A stretch of 64,000 bases of DNA, taken from positions 1-64,000 of the forward strand of contig NZ_JADJDO010000003.1 of NCBI RefSeq assembly GCF_016702655.1. Direction: 5' to 3'. Position 1 is the first letter of the stretch, and every line of letters starts with the position of its first letter. This document shows, one piece after another, positions 26,895 to 34,576 of this stretch. This DNA is from Ideonella sp. (GTDB lineage: Bacteria; Pseudomonadota; Gammaproteobacteria; Burkholderiales; Burkholderiaceae_C). A program made the translations under genes and the position numbers. The notes beneath the pieces were generated by a model that ran no database searches, had not been told where the DNA came from, and was given only the letters and a program-made list of their open reading frames with translations.

Positions 26895-27822
26895 ATGACG
26901 GTACCCAGCCGGGCCAACCTCCTGGGGTATCGCAGCCGCGCCTATTCCGAGGCACTCGGCATGGCCAAGCGCATCATCGAGTTGCCTAGCTGTGGCGGCC
27001 TGCTCCTCGCGAGAGACCTTCCAGGGCGAGATGCGATAGACGCCTGCGGCACCTACCCGGTGTTCAGCTGCACAGCGCCTTCGCAGCTGGGCGAGGACAT
27101 TGCGCGCCTAGATGACGGGCTGGTGAGCGTCACCCTGGTGGCAGATCCCCTGACCCCTTGGGACTCGACCGCCTTGGCGCAGTCGTTTCCGGTCATGCGT
27201 CCACTGGCCGACCATTACGTGATCGACCTGGATCGCCCCGGCCGCCAGCCGAGCAGTCATCACCGTCGCAAGCTGCGTCAGGCGGCGGGATACAACACCG
27301 AGGTCCGCATCGAGAGCGATCCGGTCGCGTTGGCCCCGCAGTGGGCGCAGCTCTACAGGGTTCTCATCGAGCAGGTCGGCATCACCGGGCTGCGCCGCTT
27401 CTCGGCCGAGATCTTCGGCCGCATGCTCACTGTTCCCGGCACCGTGCTGTTCACGGCGTGGGATGGCGACACACTGCTCGGCGCGGATTGGTACTTCGAG
27501 GACGGTGACCTCATCTACGCGCATCTCTCGGCGTACTCGGTGCCGGGCTACGCGCGCGCTGTGTCTTATCTGATGCTGGACGTTGCGCTGGGGCACTTCG
27601 CCGCGCGCGGTGCGCGCGCGCTCGATCTTGGCGGCGTGCCGCTCGTCGAAGGCGGCGGCCGCGGGCTCGCGCAGTTCAAGCAGGGATGGTCCACGCGCAC
27701 CTTGCCCTGCTGGCTGTGCCGGGCGGGTGCTGGACCCGATCCGCTACGCGGAGCTCGGGGCTACGGCGAGCTCGAAGTCAGTGGACTACTTCCCGCGCTA
27801 CCGCTTCGGCGAGTTCGGCTGA
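26895..27822 (+). CDS. FemAB-like GNAT acyltransferase, one frameshift near the 3' end
   Basis: About 309 residues. Opens MTVPSRANLLGYRSRAYSEA. The C-terminal half has the FemAB/GNAT pattern: RQPSSHHRRKLRQAAGYNTE, VLIEQVGITGLRRFSAEIFG, VPGTVLFTAWDGDTLLGADW, LIYAHLSAYSVPGYARAVSY and RGARALDLGGVPLVEGGGRG, LAQFKQGWSTRTLPCWLC. A shift near 27722 then gives RVLDPIRYAELGATASSKSV and DYFPRYRFGEFG before the stop at 27822. These proteins transfer acyl or aminoacyl groups to sugar amines or cell-wall precursors. It resembles the gene at 23268-24188 in type. Convergent with the PRMT-like gene, 15 bases apart. Confidence 0.65.
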
Positions 27823-27837
27823 TCGCGGCGCGTCCCT

Positions 27838-28860
27838 TCAGCCCTGGGTGTCGTGCAGGGTGTAGTGACCCGCGCGGCTGGCAACGATGTCTTCGCCTCG
27901 CCGCAAGTCCACGCGCAGGCCGACGGCCGGCGTGCCGTTGTCGGCGGCGGGCGTCGTCTCGACCCGGGCGGTCAGGCTGTCGCCGGGCTGGACCTGCAAC
28001 TGCTCGAACGGAAAGTACGACTGGTGCCAATGCGTGTCGAGCGAGTCCGGCGAGGTCGACAGCACGATGCCTGGGGCGAGGTCAAGCTCGAACCAGCCGA
28101 GCAGGCCATGGCAACCGGCGGAGAATGTGAAGCGCGTTTCGAATCGACGTTCGAAGAAGTAAGCGCGCGAATCGTCCACCGCACAGTCGAGGTCGAGGAT
28201 GCACCAGGTGTCGAGCAACGTGCGGCGATCGGCCTTGACGATGATGCGGCGCGTGCGGTCGAGCTGGCGCCGGTGCACGAGCCCGAAGTCGAAGCCCCAG
28301 ACCGGGCGCTCCCAGAAGCCGGGGCCGCGTTCGACATAGAGCCGCGAGTCGTCGATCGGGGCCAGGTAAAGGCGCACGCGTCGCGGCATGACGATCCCGC
28401 CTGGCCGCAGCCAGCGATCGCGCACCGCGGCGAACGCGTCGAAGTGGCGCCACTCCTCGAACAGGTACATCCCGATCCATTCACCGATCACGGCGTCCAG
28501 CCCGTCCGCGGCCTGGAAATGCCGGGCGTCGCCGGCCACGAAGTCGATCCGGTCGGCGAATCCGTTGGCGCGGGCGACCTCGGCCGCGTCGTCGATCATC
28601 CGCGTCGCCTCGAGAGCATGGACGCGTGCCGCGCCAGCGCGCGCAGCGAAGAGGGAGAGGATCCCCGAGCCGCAGCCGACGTCCGCCACCGTCATGCCGG
28701 GCCGCACGACGGCGGCGATGGCGCGCTCGAAGCTGCCCGTGCGGTGCGCGTCGGCCAGCATGCCTCGCTGGCTGCGCCAGCCGGCGAAGGTCCGGGCGAG
28801 CAGTTCGGGCTGCGGCCCGGCATCGGCCGGCACGGAGGGGGCGGGTTCAGGCGGCGTCAT
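27838..28860 (-). CDS. Protein arginine methyltransferase (PRMT)-like enzyme
   Basis: 340 residues, intact. It carries the whole set of PRMT marks: an N-terminal GMLADAHRTGSFERAI (33-48; compare the ML-D--RT--Y--A helix), motif I MTVADVGCGSGILSLFAARA (56-75), post-I RVHALEA, the double-E loop GEWIGMYLFEEW with Glu127 and Glu136 nine residues apart as in PRMT1, and the THW loop LDTHWHQSYFPFEQL (THW at 276-278) in a beta-barrel-like C-terminal half. PRMTs use SAM to methylate protein arginines and are mainly eukaryotic. The true substrate here is unknown; a sugar or small-molecule guanidine is possible. It lies at the 3' end of a minus-strand group with GT8, GNAT and WcbI-GSCFA genes. Confidence 0.75.
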   Translation of the reverse strand: MTPPEPAPSVPADAGPQPELLARTFAGWRSQRGMLADAHRTGSFERAIAAVVRPGMTVADVGCGSGILSLFAARAGAARVHALEATRMIDDAAEVARANGFADRIDFVAGDARHFQAADGLDAVIGEWIGMYLFEEWRHFDAFAAVRDRWLRPGGIVMPRRVRLYLAPIDDSRLYVERGPGFWERPVWGFDFGLVHRRQLDRTRRIIVKADRRTLLDTWCILDLDCAVDDSRAYFFERRFETRFTFSAGCHGLLGWFELDLAPGIVLSTSPDSLDTHWHQSYFPFEQLQVQPGDSLTARVETTPAADNGTPAVGLRVDLRRGEDIVASRAGHYTLHDTQG

Positions 28861-29034
28861 CGGGTTGGAGCCATCGTTGCGGTGTGGCGATCGAGTCGGC
28901 GATGGGCTCGCGGCAGACCTTCAGCGTTTACTACCACACGCCGGAATCGGCGCGGATCGCAACGAGGCGCGACAGCTCGCGCTTGCAGTGGTTGGCGGCC
29001 GCGTCGATCGGCCAGTGGAAGCGGCCGGCTCGCG

Positions 29035-29976
29035 TCATGGGGTCAGGAGGGGGCGCAGCGCCCGCTGCAGGCGGACGCTGCCGGAGTCGAGCCCCTCTCG
29101 TTCACAGAAGGCGCGGACACGGTCGAAGCCGTCCATGTCCCTGGCGCGGTAGAAGTTCGCCGTCCGCACGCAATAGTGCAGGACGCGCACGTCGTTGATC
29201 ATCGCATTGAGAGCCGCGACGGCGGCGGCACTGTCCGCGCTCTCGAACGGGGGCGGCGCGGACGGATCCCAGGGTCCGTTGGAGGCGTTGTAGCGCATGT
29301 CGAGCGCACGATAGGGGTAGCCGTGGCGCAGGATGTTGACGCATACCGCGACCTGCGACGAGTACCAGTTGGGAAAGCGCGTTGCGACCTCATCGAAGTC
29401 CGCGCCAATGGTGTGCGACATCACGCGTGCCAGCGCACCCTCGACGGCGACGAAGCCGAGGTTGAAGTAGGGCGGGCAGTGGCGCGGCGCGGTAAACGCG
29501 AGTCCGAAGCCGGAGTAGGTCAGCGTCCGCTCTGCATCCGGGAGGCCGCAGGCCTGCAACACGGCGTCCAGGTCCAGCTTGGCTGGCGGCTGCCAGGCCG
29601 GCCAGGCAGCCCAGACGGGATCGGCGGTGACTGATCGGACGAGTTCGTCGAGCGGCCCGGTGACCACCGTGTCGGCGTCCATGAACAGCACCACGTCGCT
29701 ATCGTGCTCGTACAACTGCATCTGCAGCCCGGTGCCGGCCCAGTGGAAGCGCTGCCACCAGTGCGCGTCGACCCAGCGCAGCTCCACGGGATAGTCGCGG
29801 GTCCAATCCATCAGCGGCGTGTCGAGCGCGAGTTCGGTGTCGCGGCTGACGGTGAGCACGACGCGCCAGTCGCCGGGCAGGCGTGCGCGCTCGGCGAGCG
29901 AGCGCACGAGCAGGCATGTCTGGGTCGCGAACTGGCGGTTCAGGCTGATCGGGACATGGATCGCGGTCGTCGGCAT
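29035..29976 (-). CDS. GT8-like glycosyltransferase
   Basis: 313 residues from the ATG at 29976. MPTTAIHVPISLNRQFATQT, then a DXD region HDSDVVLFMDADTVVTGPLD (Asp100, Asp102) following the pattern of nucleotide-diphospho-sugar transferases. CPPYFNLGFVAVEGALARVM (N-x-G) and FPNWYSSQVAVCVNILRHGY are like GT8 family proteins, and VRVLHYCVRTANFY matches the H-Y-x-x-x-x-K/N-P end block loosely. No signal peptide or membrane segment, so a cytoplasmic transferase using a nucleotide sugar. The upstream frame stays open into the GNAT gene, but only from this start is there protein similarity. Sugar unknown. Confidence 0.65.
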   Translation of the reverse strand: MPTTAIHVPISLNRQFATQTCLLVRSLAERARLPGDWRVVLTVSRDTELALDTPLMDWTRDYPVELRWVDAHWWQRFHWAGTGLQMQLYEHDSDVVLFMDADTVVTGPLDELVRSVTADPVWAAWPAWQPPAKLDLDAVLQACGLPDAERTLTYSGFGLAFTAPRHCPPYFNLGFVAVEGALARVMSHTIGADFDEVATRFPNWYSSQVAVCVNILRHGYPYRALDMRYNASNGPWDPSAPPPFESADSAAAVAALNAMINDVRVLHYCVRTANFYRARDMDGFDRVRAFCEREGLDSGSVRLQRALRPLLTP

Positions 29977-30020
29977 CGCGCGCGGGGTGGGTCTGGTGCT
30001 GGTCGGAGCGGCGCAGCCTA

Positions 30021-30611
30021 TCACGGCGTCGCCGCGGGTGCGGGTCCGGCCGGCGCGCCGCCGCGGCGCCAGCCGGCGCGCAGCAGGCCGAAGAACGCGC
30101 TGTCCGAGACTTCGCCGTCGACGACCCAGCGCTCGCGCAGCAAACCCTCGCGCACGAACCCCAGCCGCTCGAGGCTGGCGATCGCATCCCGGTTGCGCGG
30201 GTCGGTGTCGGCCTCGACGCGGTTCAGGTCTAGCGCGCCGAACGCATGGTCGATCAGCGCGACCAGCGCCTCGTGCATGTAGCCCCGGCCCCAGGCGGCG
30301 GCGTGCAGCCCGAACCCGACCTCGGCACGGCGGCACTGGCGGTAGAGGTTGAAGAGCATGCAGGTGCCGATCAGCGCCCCGTCGTCGCGCCGCTCCAGGC
30401 CCAGGCGCAGATGCCGGCCCGCTGCGTGGGCTTCGCGGTCGAGCGCGATCGCTGCCTGCGCGCGCTCGATCGCCGCCCACGGCGGCGCGCTCCAGTAGCG
30501 CATTACGCGCGCGTCGGAGAAGATCTCGAGCAGCGCCTGCGCATCGGCTTCGTGCAGCGGGCGCAGCCGCAGGCGCGGCGTGTCGAGTCGGGTCGCGTCG
30601 AAGGCGCTCAT
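30021..30611 (-). CDS. RimJ/RimL-type GNAT acetyltransferase
   Basis: 196 residues. MSAFDATRLDTPRLRLRPLH is the usual start of RimJ/RimL-like GNAT proteins (L-x-T-x-R-L-x-L-R-P). LIGTCMLFNLYRQCRRAEVG, FGLHAAAWGRGYMHEALVAL (acetyl-CoA binding R/Q-x-x-G-x-G/A, here W-G-R-G-Y) and ADTDPRNRDAIASLERLGFV are the conserved motifs. It would acetylate an N-terminal amine of a protein or a small amine. It lies 45 bases downstream of the WcbI-GSCFA gene and 44 upstream of the GT8-like gene, so it is likely in the same transcript. Role in the polysaccharide pathway is unproven. Confidence 0.8.
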   Translation of the reverse strand: MSAFDATRLDTPRLRLRPLHEADAQALLEIFSDARVMRYWSAPPWAAIERAQAAIALDREAHAAGRHLRLGLERRDDGALIGTCMLFNLYRQCRRAEVGFGLHAAAWGRGYMHEALVALIDHAFGALDLNRVEADTDPRNRDAIASLERLGFVREGLLRERWVVDGEVSDSAFFGLLRAGWRRGGAPAGPAPAATP

Positions 30612-30656
30612 CGGGTGGACTGTACGTTGCGGCGGCTGCAGCGGCCACGGGTCGCG

Positions 30657-32615
30657 TCAAGGGCGGGAGGGGTCGAGCGCATCCTCGTCGCAGACGATGT
30701 CGAGCAATGCCCTGGCCTCGGCGTCGATGCCTGGCGGGCGGGGCGCCTGCGGATCCTGCGCCCGCCCGCGGCCGTAGTGGCGCAGGAAGACGCGCATCAC
30801 ATGGTCGATGCCCTGCTCGGTCACCGATCGCAGATCAGCGTCGAAGTACGCGCCGCGGTTGAACGCACCCGTGATGATCTCGTACGAGGGAAAGTAGTGG
30901 ACCTGCGCGTGCCGTTGCACGACCTCGTCGGCCGCCGCGCGCAACACCGCCTTGCTGTACGCACTGGCCGTCAGGACATGCCTGTCCTCGTAGGTCGCGA
31001 CGAGCGGGACCGGCGAAACGGTCAGGATCACGCGCGCGCCGGCGTTGATCTCGGCGAGGTCGGCAACAAAGGACTCGAGGTCGGCCGTGACCTCGGCAAC
31101 CGGGAAGTTGACGAATTCGCAGTCGGCTCCGTCGCTCGGCTGCGCGGCGACGCCGGGCGCCAGCGGAAACACGGCGCCATCCACCTTGGAGCGCCAGCAC
31201 TCGGTGAGCCCGAGCGTGAAGACGAAGACATCGAGCGCCTCGAACAGATCCTTCACGCGCGCCAGATGCGCCGCGCGCCCGGCTTGCACCGCCGCGGCCG
31301 ACGCGAAGCCGTCGGGCTCGACGAGCGGCCTGAAGGGGTCGACGAAGCGCCCGTCGGCGCGCAGCCAGGCCTTGTCGTTCGGCTCGAAGCGCCCGCGCGC
31401 CATGGCCATCAGCTGCGCCAACTGGCGCGCGGTGTAGATGTTGCCGTAACGCGCGGAATAGACGCCGTAGTTGCGGCGTGCGGCCTCGGCGGCGTCGATG
31501 CCAGCAGGCGCCGCTTCAGTGACATGGTGCCGGTAGCCTGCCTGGCCGAGCCTGCGTGCGATGTGCTGGGCAAAGCAGCTGCCGGCGGTGCCGATCTTCG
31601 CCTGCTCGTCGAAGCTGAAGCCCGTCCCGATTGCAGGGTCGACCTCGGCTGCGGCGACCTGCTGCACGGCGCGCTTCCAGAACCGGTGCGCGGGCAGCCC
31701 GGCGTAGGGGTTGGCGTGCGGCGCAGGCCTGGCGCCGATGCGTGGCGCCGCCAGCAGCTCGCGGTAGGGCGGCGTCAGCAGGCGCTCGCAGGTGATCGAT
31801 CCCGGCGCGTGCCGCGCATAGATCGCGAACGAGCACGCGACGAACTCCTCGAGATCGATGAAGCGCGCCGGCCCGGCGCCGCCGCGCTGGGCGAGCTTGA
31901 AGTTCAGGCCACCGCGCAGCCCCAGTCGGTGCGCGATCTCGGGGTAGACCGGCAGCACCGGTCGCAGCGCAAGCCGGTCGGCGAGGTAATCGGGCCCCTC
32001 GGGCGTCGTGGCCTCGAGGCCGGATCTCGCGAGTGCCGCGCGTGCCAGGTCGGCGAGCGCGAACAGCCGGGCGTGGTTGATCGTGTGCATGAAGCATCCG
32101 CGCCGCAGCCACCCCTCGAACAACGCGTCCAGCGGCAGGCCGGTTGCTCGGCCCTCCTGCAGCAGTGCCTCGCGCGCCGCGCCGAAGTACTCGAAGAAGC
32201 CGAGCCTGCGATAGACCGCGTCGTCGAACAGGTCCATCGTCTGGCCCACCGACAGGCCCGCCTGCCAGCCCTGCAATGCGATCGACGAGTGGTAGTGGCC
32301 GGCCGGCGATTCGAGCAGGTCGTCGCCGACGCTCGCGTAGACGAAGTCGGGATGAAAGCCTGCAAAGCCGATTCGAGGCAACGCCTGAATGCGCGCTGCG
32401 CCGACCCCGGCGCACGCGCGCAACTCGTCGATCAGGTAGGGGTGAACCCACGCCAGGTCGCTGCCGGCGAGCAGCCTGGCAACCGCTTCGGCCGACGGGC
32501 CGCGACCGTCACTCGCCGTCGCGTCGATGTCGTCGCGCAGCACGCGCAGGCAGGCCGCAACACCTGGGGCTTGGCAGTTGCCGATGACCGCGATCAATGT
32601 TCTGTGCTGGCTCAT
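30657..32615 (-). CDS. WcbI-GSCFA fusion protein
   Basis: 652 residues in one clean frame. The N-terminal half resembles WcbI (Burkholderia capsule; CoA-binding fold): TLIAVIGNCQAPGVAACLRV at residues 6-25 with the I-G-N-C-Q signature, VHPYLIDELRACAG, GFHPDFVYASVGDDLLESPA and GHYHSSIALQGWQAGLSVGQ. From about residue 300 a GSCFA domain follows: ANPYAGLPAHRFWKRAVQQV, IGTAGSCFAQHIARRLGQAG (GSCFA at 345-349), GNIYTARQLAQLMA, VDPFRPLVEPDGFAS, VFVFTLGLTECWRSKVDGAV and ILTVSPVPLVATYEDRHVLT. The GSCFA part is paralogous to the stand-alone protein at 9677-10768. The enzyme probably modifies a polysaccharide; the reaction is not known. First gene of the minus group down to 27.8 kb. Confidence 0.85.
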   Translation of the reverse strand: MSQHRTLIAVIGNCQAPGVAACLRVLRDDIDATASDGRGPSAEAVARLLAGSDLAWVHPYLIDELRACAGVGAARIQALPRIGFAGFHPDFVYASVGDDLLESPAGHYHSSIALQGWQAGLSVGQTMDLFDDAVYRRLGFFEYFGAAREALLQEGRATGLPLDALFEGWLRRGCFMHTINHARLFALADLARAALARSGLEATTPEGPDYLADRLALRPVLPVYPEIAHRLGLRGGLNFKLAQRGGAGPARFIDLEEFVACSFAIYARHAPGSITCERLLTPPYRELLAAPRIGARPAPHANPYAGLPAHRFWKRAVQQVAAAEVDPAIGTGFSFDEQAKIGTAGSCFAQHIARRLGQAGYRHHVTEAAPAGIDAAEAARRNYGVYSARYGNIYTARQLAQLMAMARGRFEPNDKAWLRADGRFVDPFRPLVEPDGFASAAAVQAGRAAHLARVKDLFEALDVFVFTLGLTECWRSKVDGAVFPLAPGVAAQPSDGADCEFVNFPVAEVTADLESFVADLAEINAGARVILTVSPVPLVATYEDRHVLTASAYSKAVLRAAADEVVQRHAQVHYFPSYEIITGAFNRGAYFDADLRSVTEQGIDHVMRVFLRHYGRGRAQDPQAPRPPGIDAEARALLDIVCDEDALDPSRP

Positions 32616-32805
32616 CCGGGCCCCGGATTGAGCGCAGCAGGACAGCGGTGAAGAAGCACTTCATTCATGAATAGGTCGGTTCATCGGGCGCTTCGTCACT
32701 GGTTCATCTGATGACTGCCGGTACGGTCACTCGCCATCTCATCCAGGCTGCAATCGGGGATGGTGCCATGACGTGAGGGGAATGCAAACACGGTGTCGCT
32801 CGAGA
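32616..32805. other. Intergenic stretch upstream of the WcbI-GSCFA gene
   Basis: 190 bases between the divergent WcbI-GSCFA start and a glycosidase remnant. It likely holds the promoter for the minus operon. No convincing boxes or repeats are seen. The whole gene-poor region runs to 33182. Confidence 0.35.
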
Positions 32806-32994
32806 GACGACAAGGACACCGCTTGCAGTCTCGAACCGGGGTTGACCGATGGCCCGATTGGCCACCTTTCGGCGACGTCGAGAGAATTTGGCCGCCGCGA
32901 GCCGCAGCGCGCGGCGCCCGACAGCGCCGGCAACGGCGCGACCTCCGAGGCGGCCCTCGTTGTCGGCTCCAGCGCAACGACCAATCGCCTGTGA
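32806..32994 (+). pseudogene. Remnant of a GH5-like glycosidase gene (3' end, internal deletion)
   Basis: One frame reads DDKDTACSLEPGLTDGPIGH, LSATSREFGRREPQRAAP, then DSAGNGATSEAALVVGSSAT and a stop at 32992. This matches the C-terminal part of the secreted glycosidase at 46121-47785, which reads PDKDSAFSLEPGLTDELIRR, LGAASRKFGRPETRRAP, and at its very end DAAGNSASSETVLVVGAGAT. Between the two matching blocks the intact gene has about 80 residues (its Ig-like domain) that the remnant lacks. The remnant has no start, no catalytic part and no ribosome binding site. It is best explained as a leftover of a duplicated gene. Confidence 0.7.
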
Positions 32995-33182
32995 ACCTTT
33001 GCCGACTGACAGCGGCGATCAGCCGGCGATTGCGACGGACTGCCGCCCTGATACAGTCCCGCACGGCTGCGCGCGACGATTTCACCTCAGGGCGCTCCGA
33101 TGCGGTTCGAGCGGAACTCGCTGGCTTGGCCGCTGTCTTGCGGAGCCCGTCATCAGTTGTCTGGCGTTGGAGTGCGAGAAGA

Positions 33183-34328
33183 GTGAAGACCCTTGCACGA
33201 TTGGCTTCGGTGTTGCTGCTGGCAGCGCATGCCGCATCAGCCCAAGTGAACTACGGCGAGACGCTGGTTGAATGGTCGCAAGTCTGGGGGAGCGTCGTGG
33301 CCGACTTTGATCGGGACGGCCAGCCTGACCTCTTCATCGAGGGGCACGACGCGAACGACCGAATCTGGTACGCCACGCCGACAGGCTACATGCCGGGGGC
33401 GCAGGTCTTCCCCCGGTCCGATCGGCACGCGTGCGCTGCAGCCGACGTGAACCGCGACGGGCGCATGGACATCTATTGCGCGATCGGTGCCCACCAAGGT
33501 ACGGGCGTGAAAGCCAACGAACTGTGGCTGCAACGCCGTGACGGCACGTTCAGAACGGCAAAGGACTTCGGCGCCGAAGACCCCTACGGCCGAGGCAGGC
33601 GGCCGGTGTTCTTCAACATGAACCGCGACAAGTTGCCAGACCTCTACGTAACGAATTACGCCGAGCCGCGACCTGATGGCCAGCCGAACATCAATCGCGT
33701 GTATGTCAACCAAGGGCGCCAGGGGTTTGCTGAAGTCACTACGCTCGCGACTGGCCCCAACGGTTCGCTGTGCGCCGGCAAGGGTGACATCAACCATGAT
33801 GGCTGGGACGACTTGGTCGTCTGCGTCAACGGAGCGCCGGGCCATCTATACGTCAATACCGCGACTGGCGACTTCGAGGACTTGGCGTTGAAAGTTGTTG
33901 GCGGGAAATGGAAAGACGCCAAGCTGGAAGACATGAACGCCGACGGCTGGCATGACTTGGTTCTCATCACCAACGACAACCGCCTGCAGGTCTGGCTCAA
34001 TACCCGCGTCGCACCCTATTTCGGCAGGCCCGAGTTCGAGGATGCGTTGCCGAATATCGGTGTTTCGATTGCCATCGGCGACTTCAATCTGGACGGCCAC
34101 AAGGATCTGTACGTCGTGCTGCAGGACGCCGACTGCCAGACCACGCTGCACGACATCGCGCCGGACTTGGCTTTCATGGGCACGCCGGCCGGTTGGGAGC
34201 GCAGGCAGTTGCCGCAGGGCTACGACGGTTGCGGATATCTGGCTGATGTGGTCTCGGGCCGGCTCATATTGCTCTTGCAAGGGGGGCATTCGTGGACCGG
34301 CCCGAGCTACCTGCTGACGATCGATTGA
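33183..34328 (+). CDS. Secreted FG-GAP/VCBS repeat protein
   Basis: 381 residues starting at GTG 33183 (GAGAAGA just upstream). The signal peptide VKTLARLASVLLLAAHAASA is followed by QVNYGETLVEWSQVW. The body is a beta-propeller of FG-GAP/VCBS repeats with calcium-binding loops: DFDRDGQPDLFI, DVNRDGRMDIYC, NMNRDKLPDLYV, DINHDGWDDLVV, DMNADGWHDLVL and DFNLDGHKDLYV. Such proteins sit in the periplasm or on the surface and bind calcium, proteins or glycans; no enzymatic motif is visible. It points toward the RTX gene (convergent) and follows the glycosidase remnant. An earlier in-frame start would add residues without a signal sequence, so 33183 is preferred. Confidence 0.8.
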   Translation: MKTLARLASVLLLAAHAASAQVNYGETLVEWSQVWGSVVADFDRDGQPDLFIEGHDANDRIWYATPTGYMPGAQVFPRSDRHACAAADVNRDGRMDIYCAIGAHQGTGVKANELWLQRRDGTFRTAKDFGAEDPYGRGRRPVFFNMNRDKLPDLYVTNYAEPRPDGQPNINRVYVNQGRQGFAEVTTLATGPNGSLCAGKGDINHDGWDDLVVCVNGAPGHLYVNTATGDFEDLALKVVGGKWKDAKLEDMNADGWHDLVLITNDNRLQVWLNTRVAPYFGRPEFEDALPNIGVSIAIGDFNLDGHKDLYVVLQDADCQTTLHDIAPDLAFMGTPAGWERRQLPQGYDGCGYLADVVSGRLILLLQGGHSWTGPSYLLTID

Positions 34329-34356
34329 ACTCGAGGGACACCAGCGGTTCCGGCAC

Positions 34357-34372
34357 TCACTCCCAAGAGTGA
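34357..34372. terminator. Short hairpin after the FG-GAP gene
   Basis: TCACTC-CCAA-GAGTGA, a perfect six-base stem with a four-base loop, 29 bases past the stop of the FG-GAP gene. No T-run follows, so intrinsic termination is uncertain. Confidence 0.3.
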
Positions 34373-34514
34373 CGCGTCCACTTTGGGCAATCAGAGGCGG
34401 AACTCGAGCCTAGGTTGCCAACTCGCGACGAAGACGAGGAGTAGCGGCGCACAAGTGATCGCGCACGCTGCCCTCGCCGCAATCAGCAATCTCCGCAGCG
34501 CTCGTGGGTTGACA

Positions 34515-34556
34515 CTGCCTTGTCGGGTGCCGGAGCGCCGGCATCCGACAAGGCAG
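34515..34556. terminator. Very stable hairpin between FG-GAP and RTX genes
   Basis: Left arm CTGCCTTGTCGG-G-TGCCGG (34515-34533), loop AGCG, right arm CCGGCA-T-CCGACAAGGCAG (34538-34556). Eighteen perfect pairs with one G-T position and a four-base loop. It lies 20 bases beyond the RTX stop (34577) between convergent genes, so it probably ends or protects the 3' ends of one or both transcripts. No U-tract is present on either side. Confidence 0.6.
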
Positions 34557-34576
34557 GGGTGCGAATGCGGTCGGGC

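Noticed and set aside
29977..30660. N-terminal extension of the GT8-like protein into the upstream GNAT gene
   Set aside because: The frame is open but overlaps the acetyltransferase gene in another frame; similarity starts only at the ATG 29976.
30246..32651. 801-residue plus-strand frame antisense to the WcbI-GSCFA gene
   Set aside because: Low-complexity antisense shadow without a domain or ribosome site; the minus-strand frame has two clear domains.
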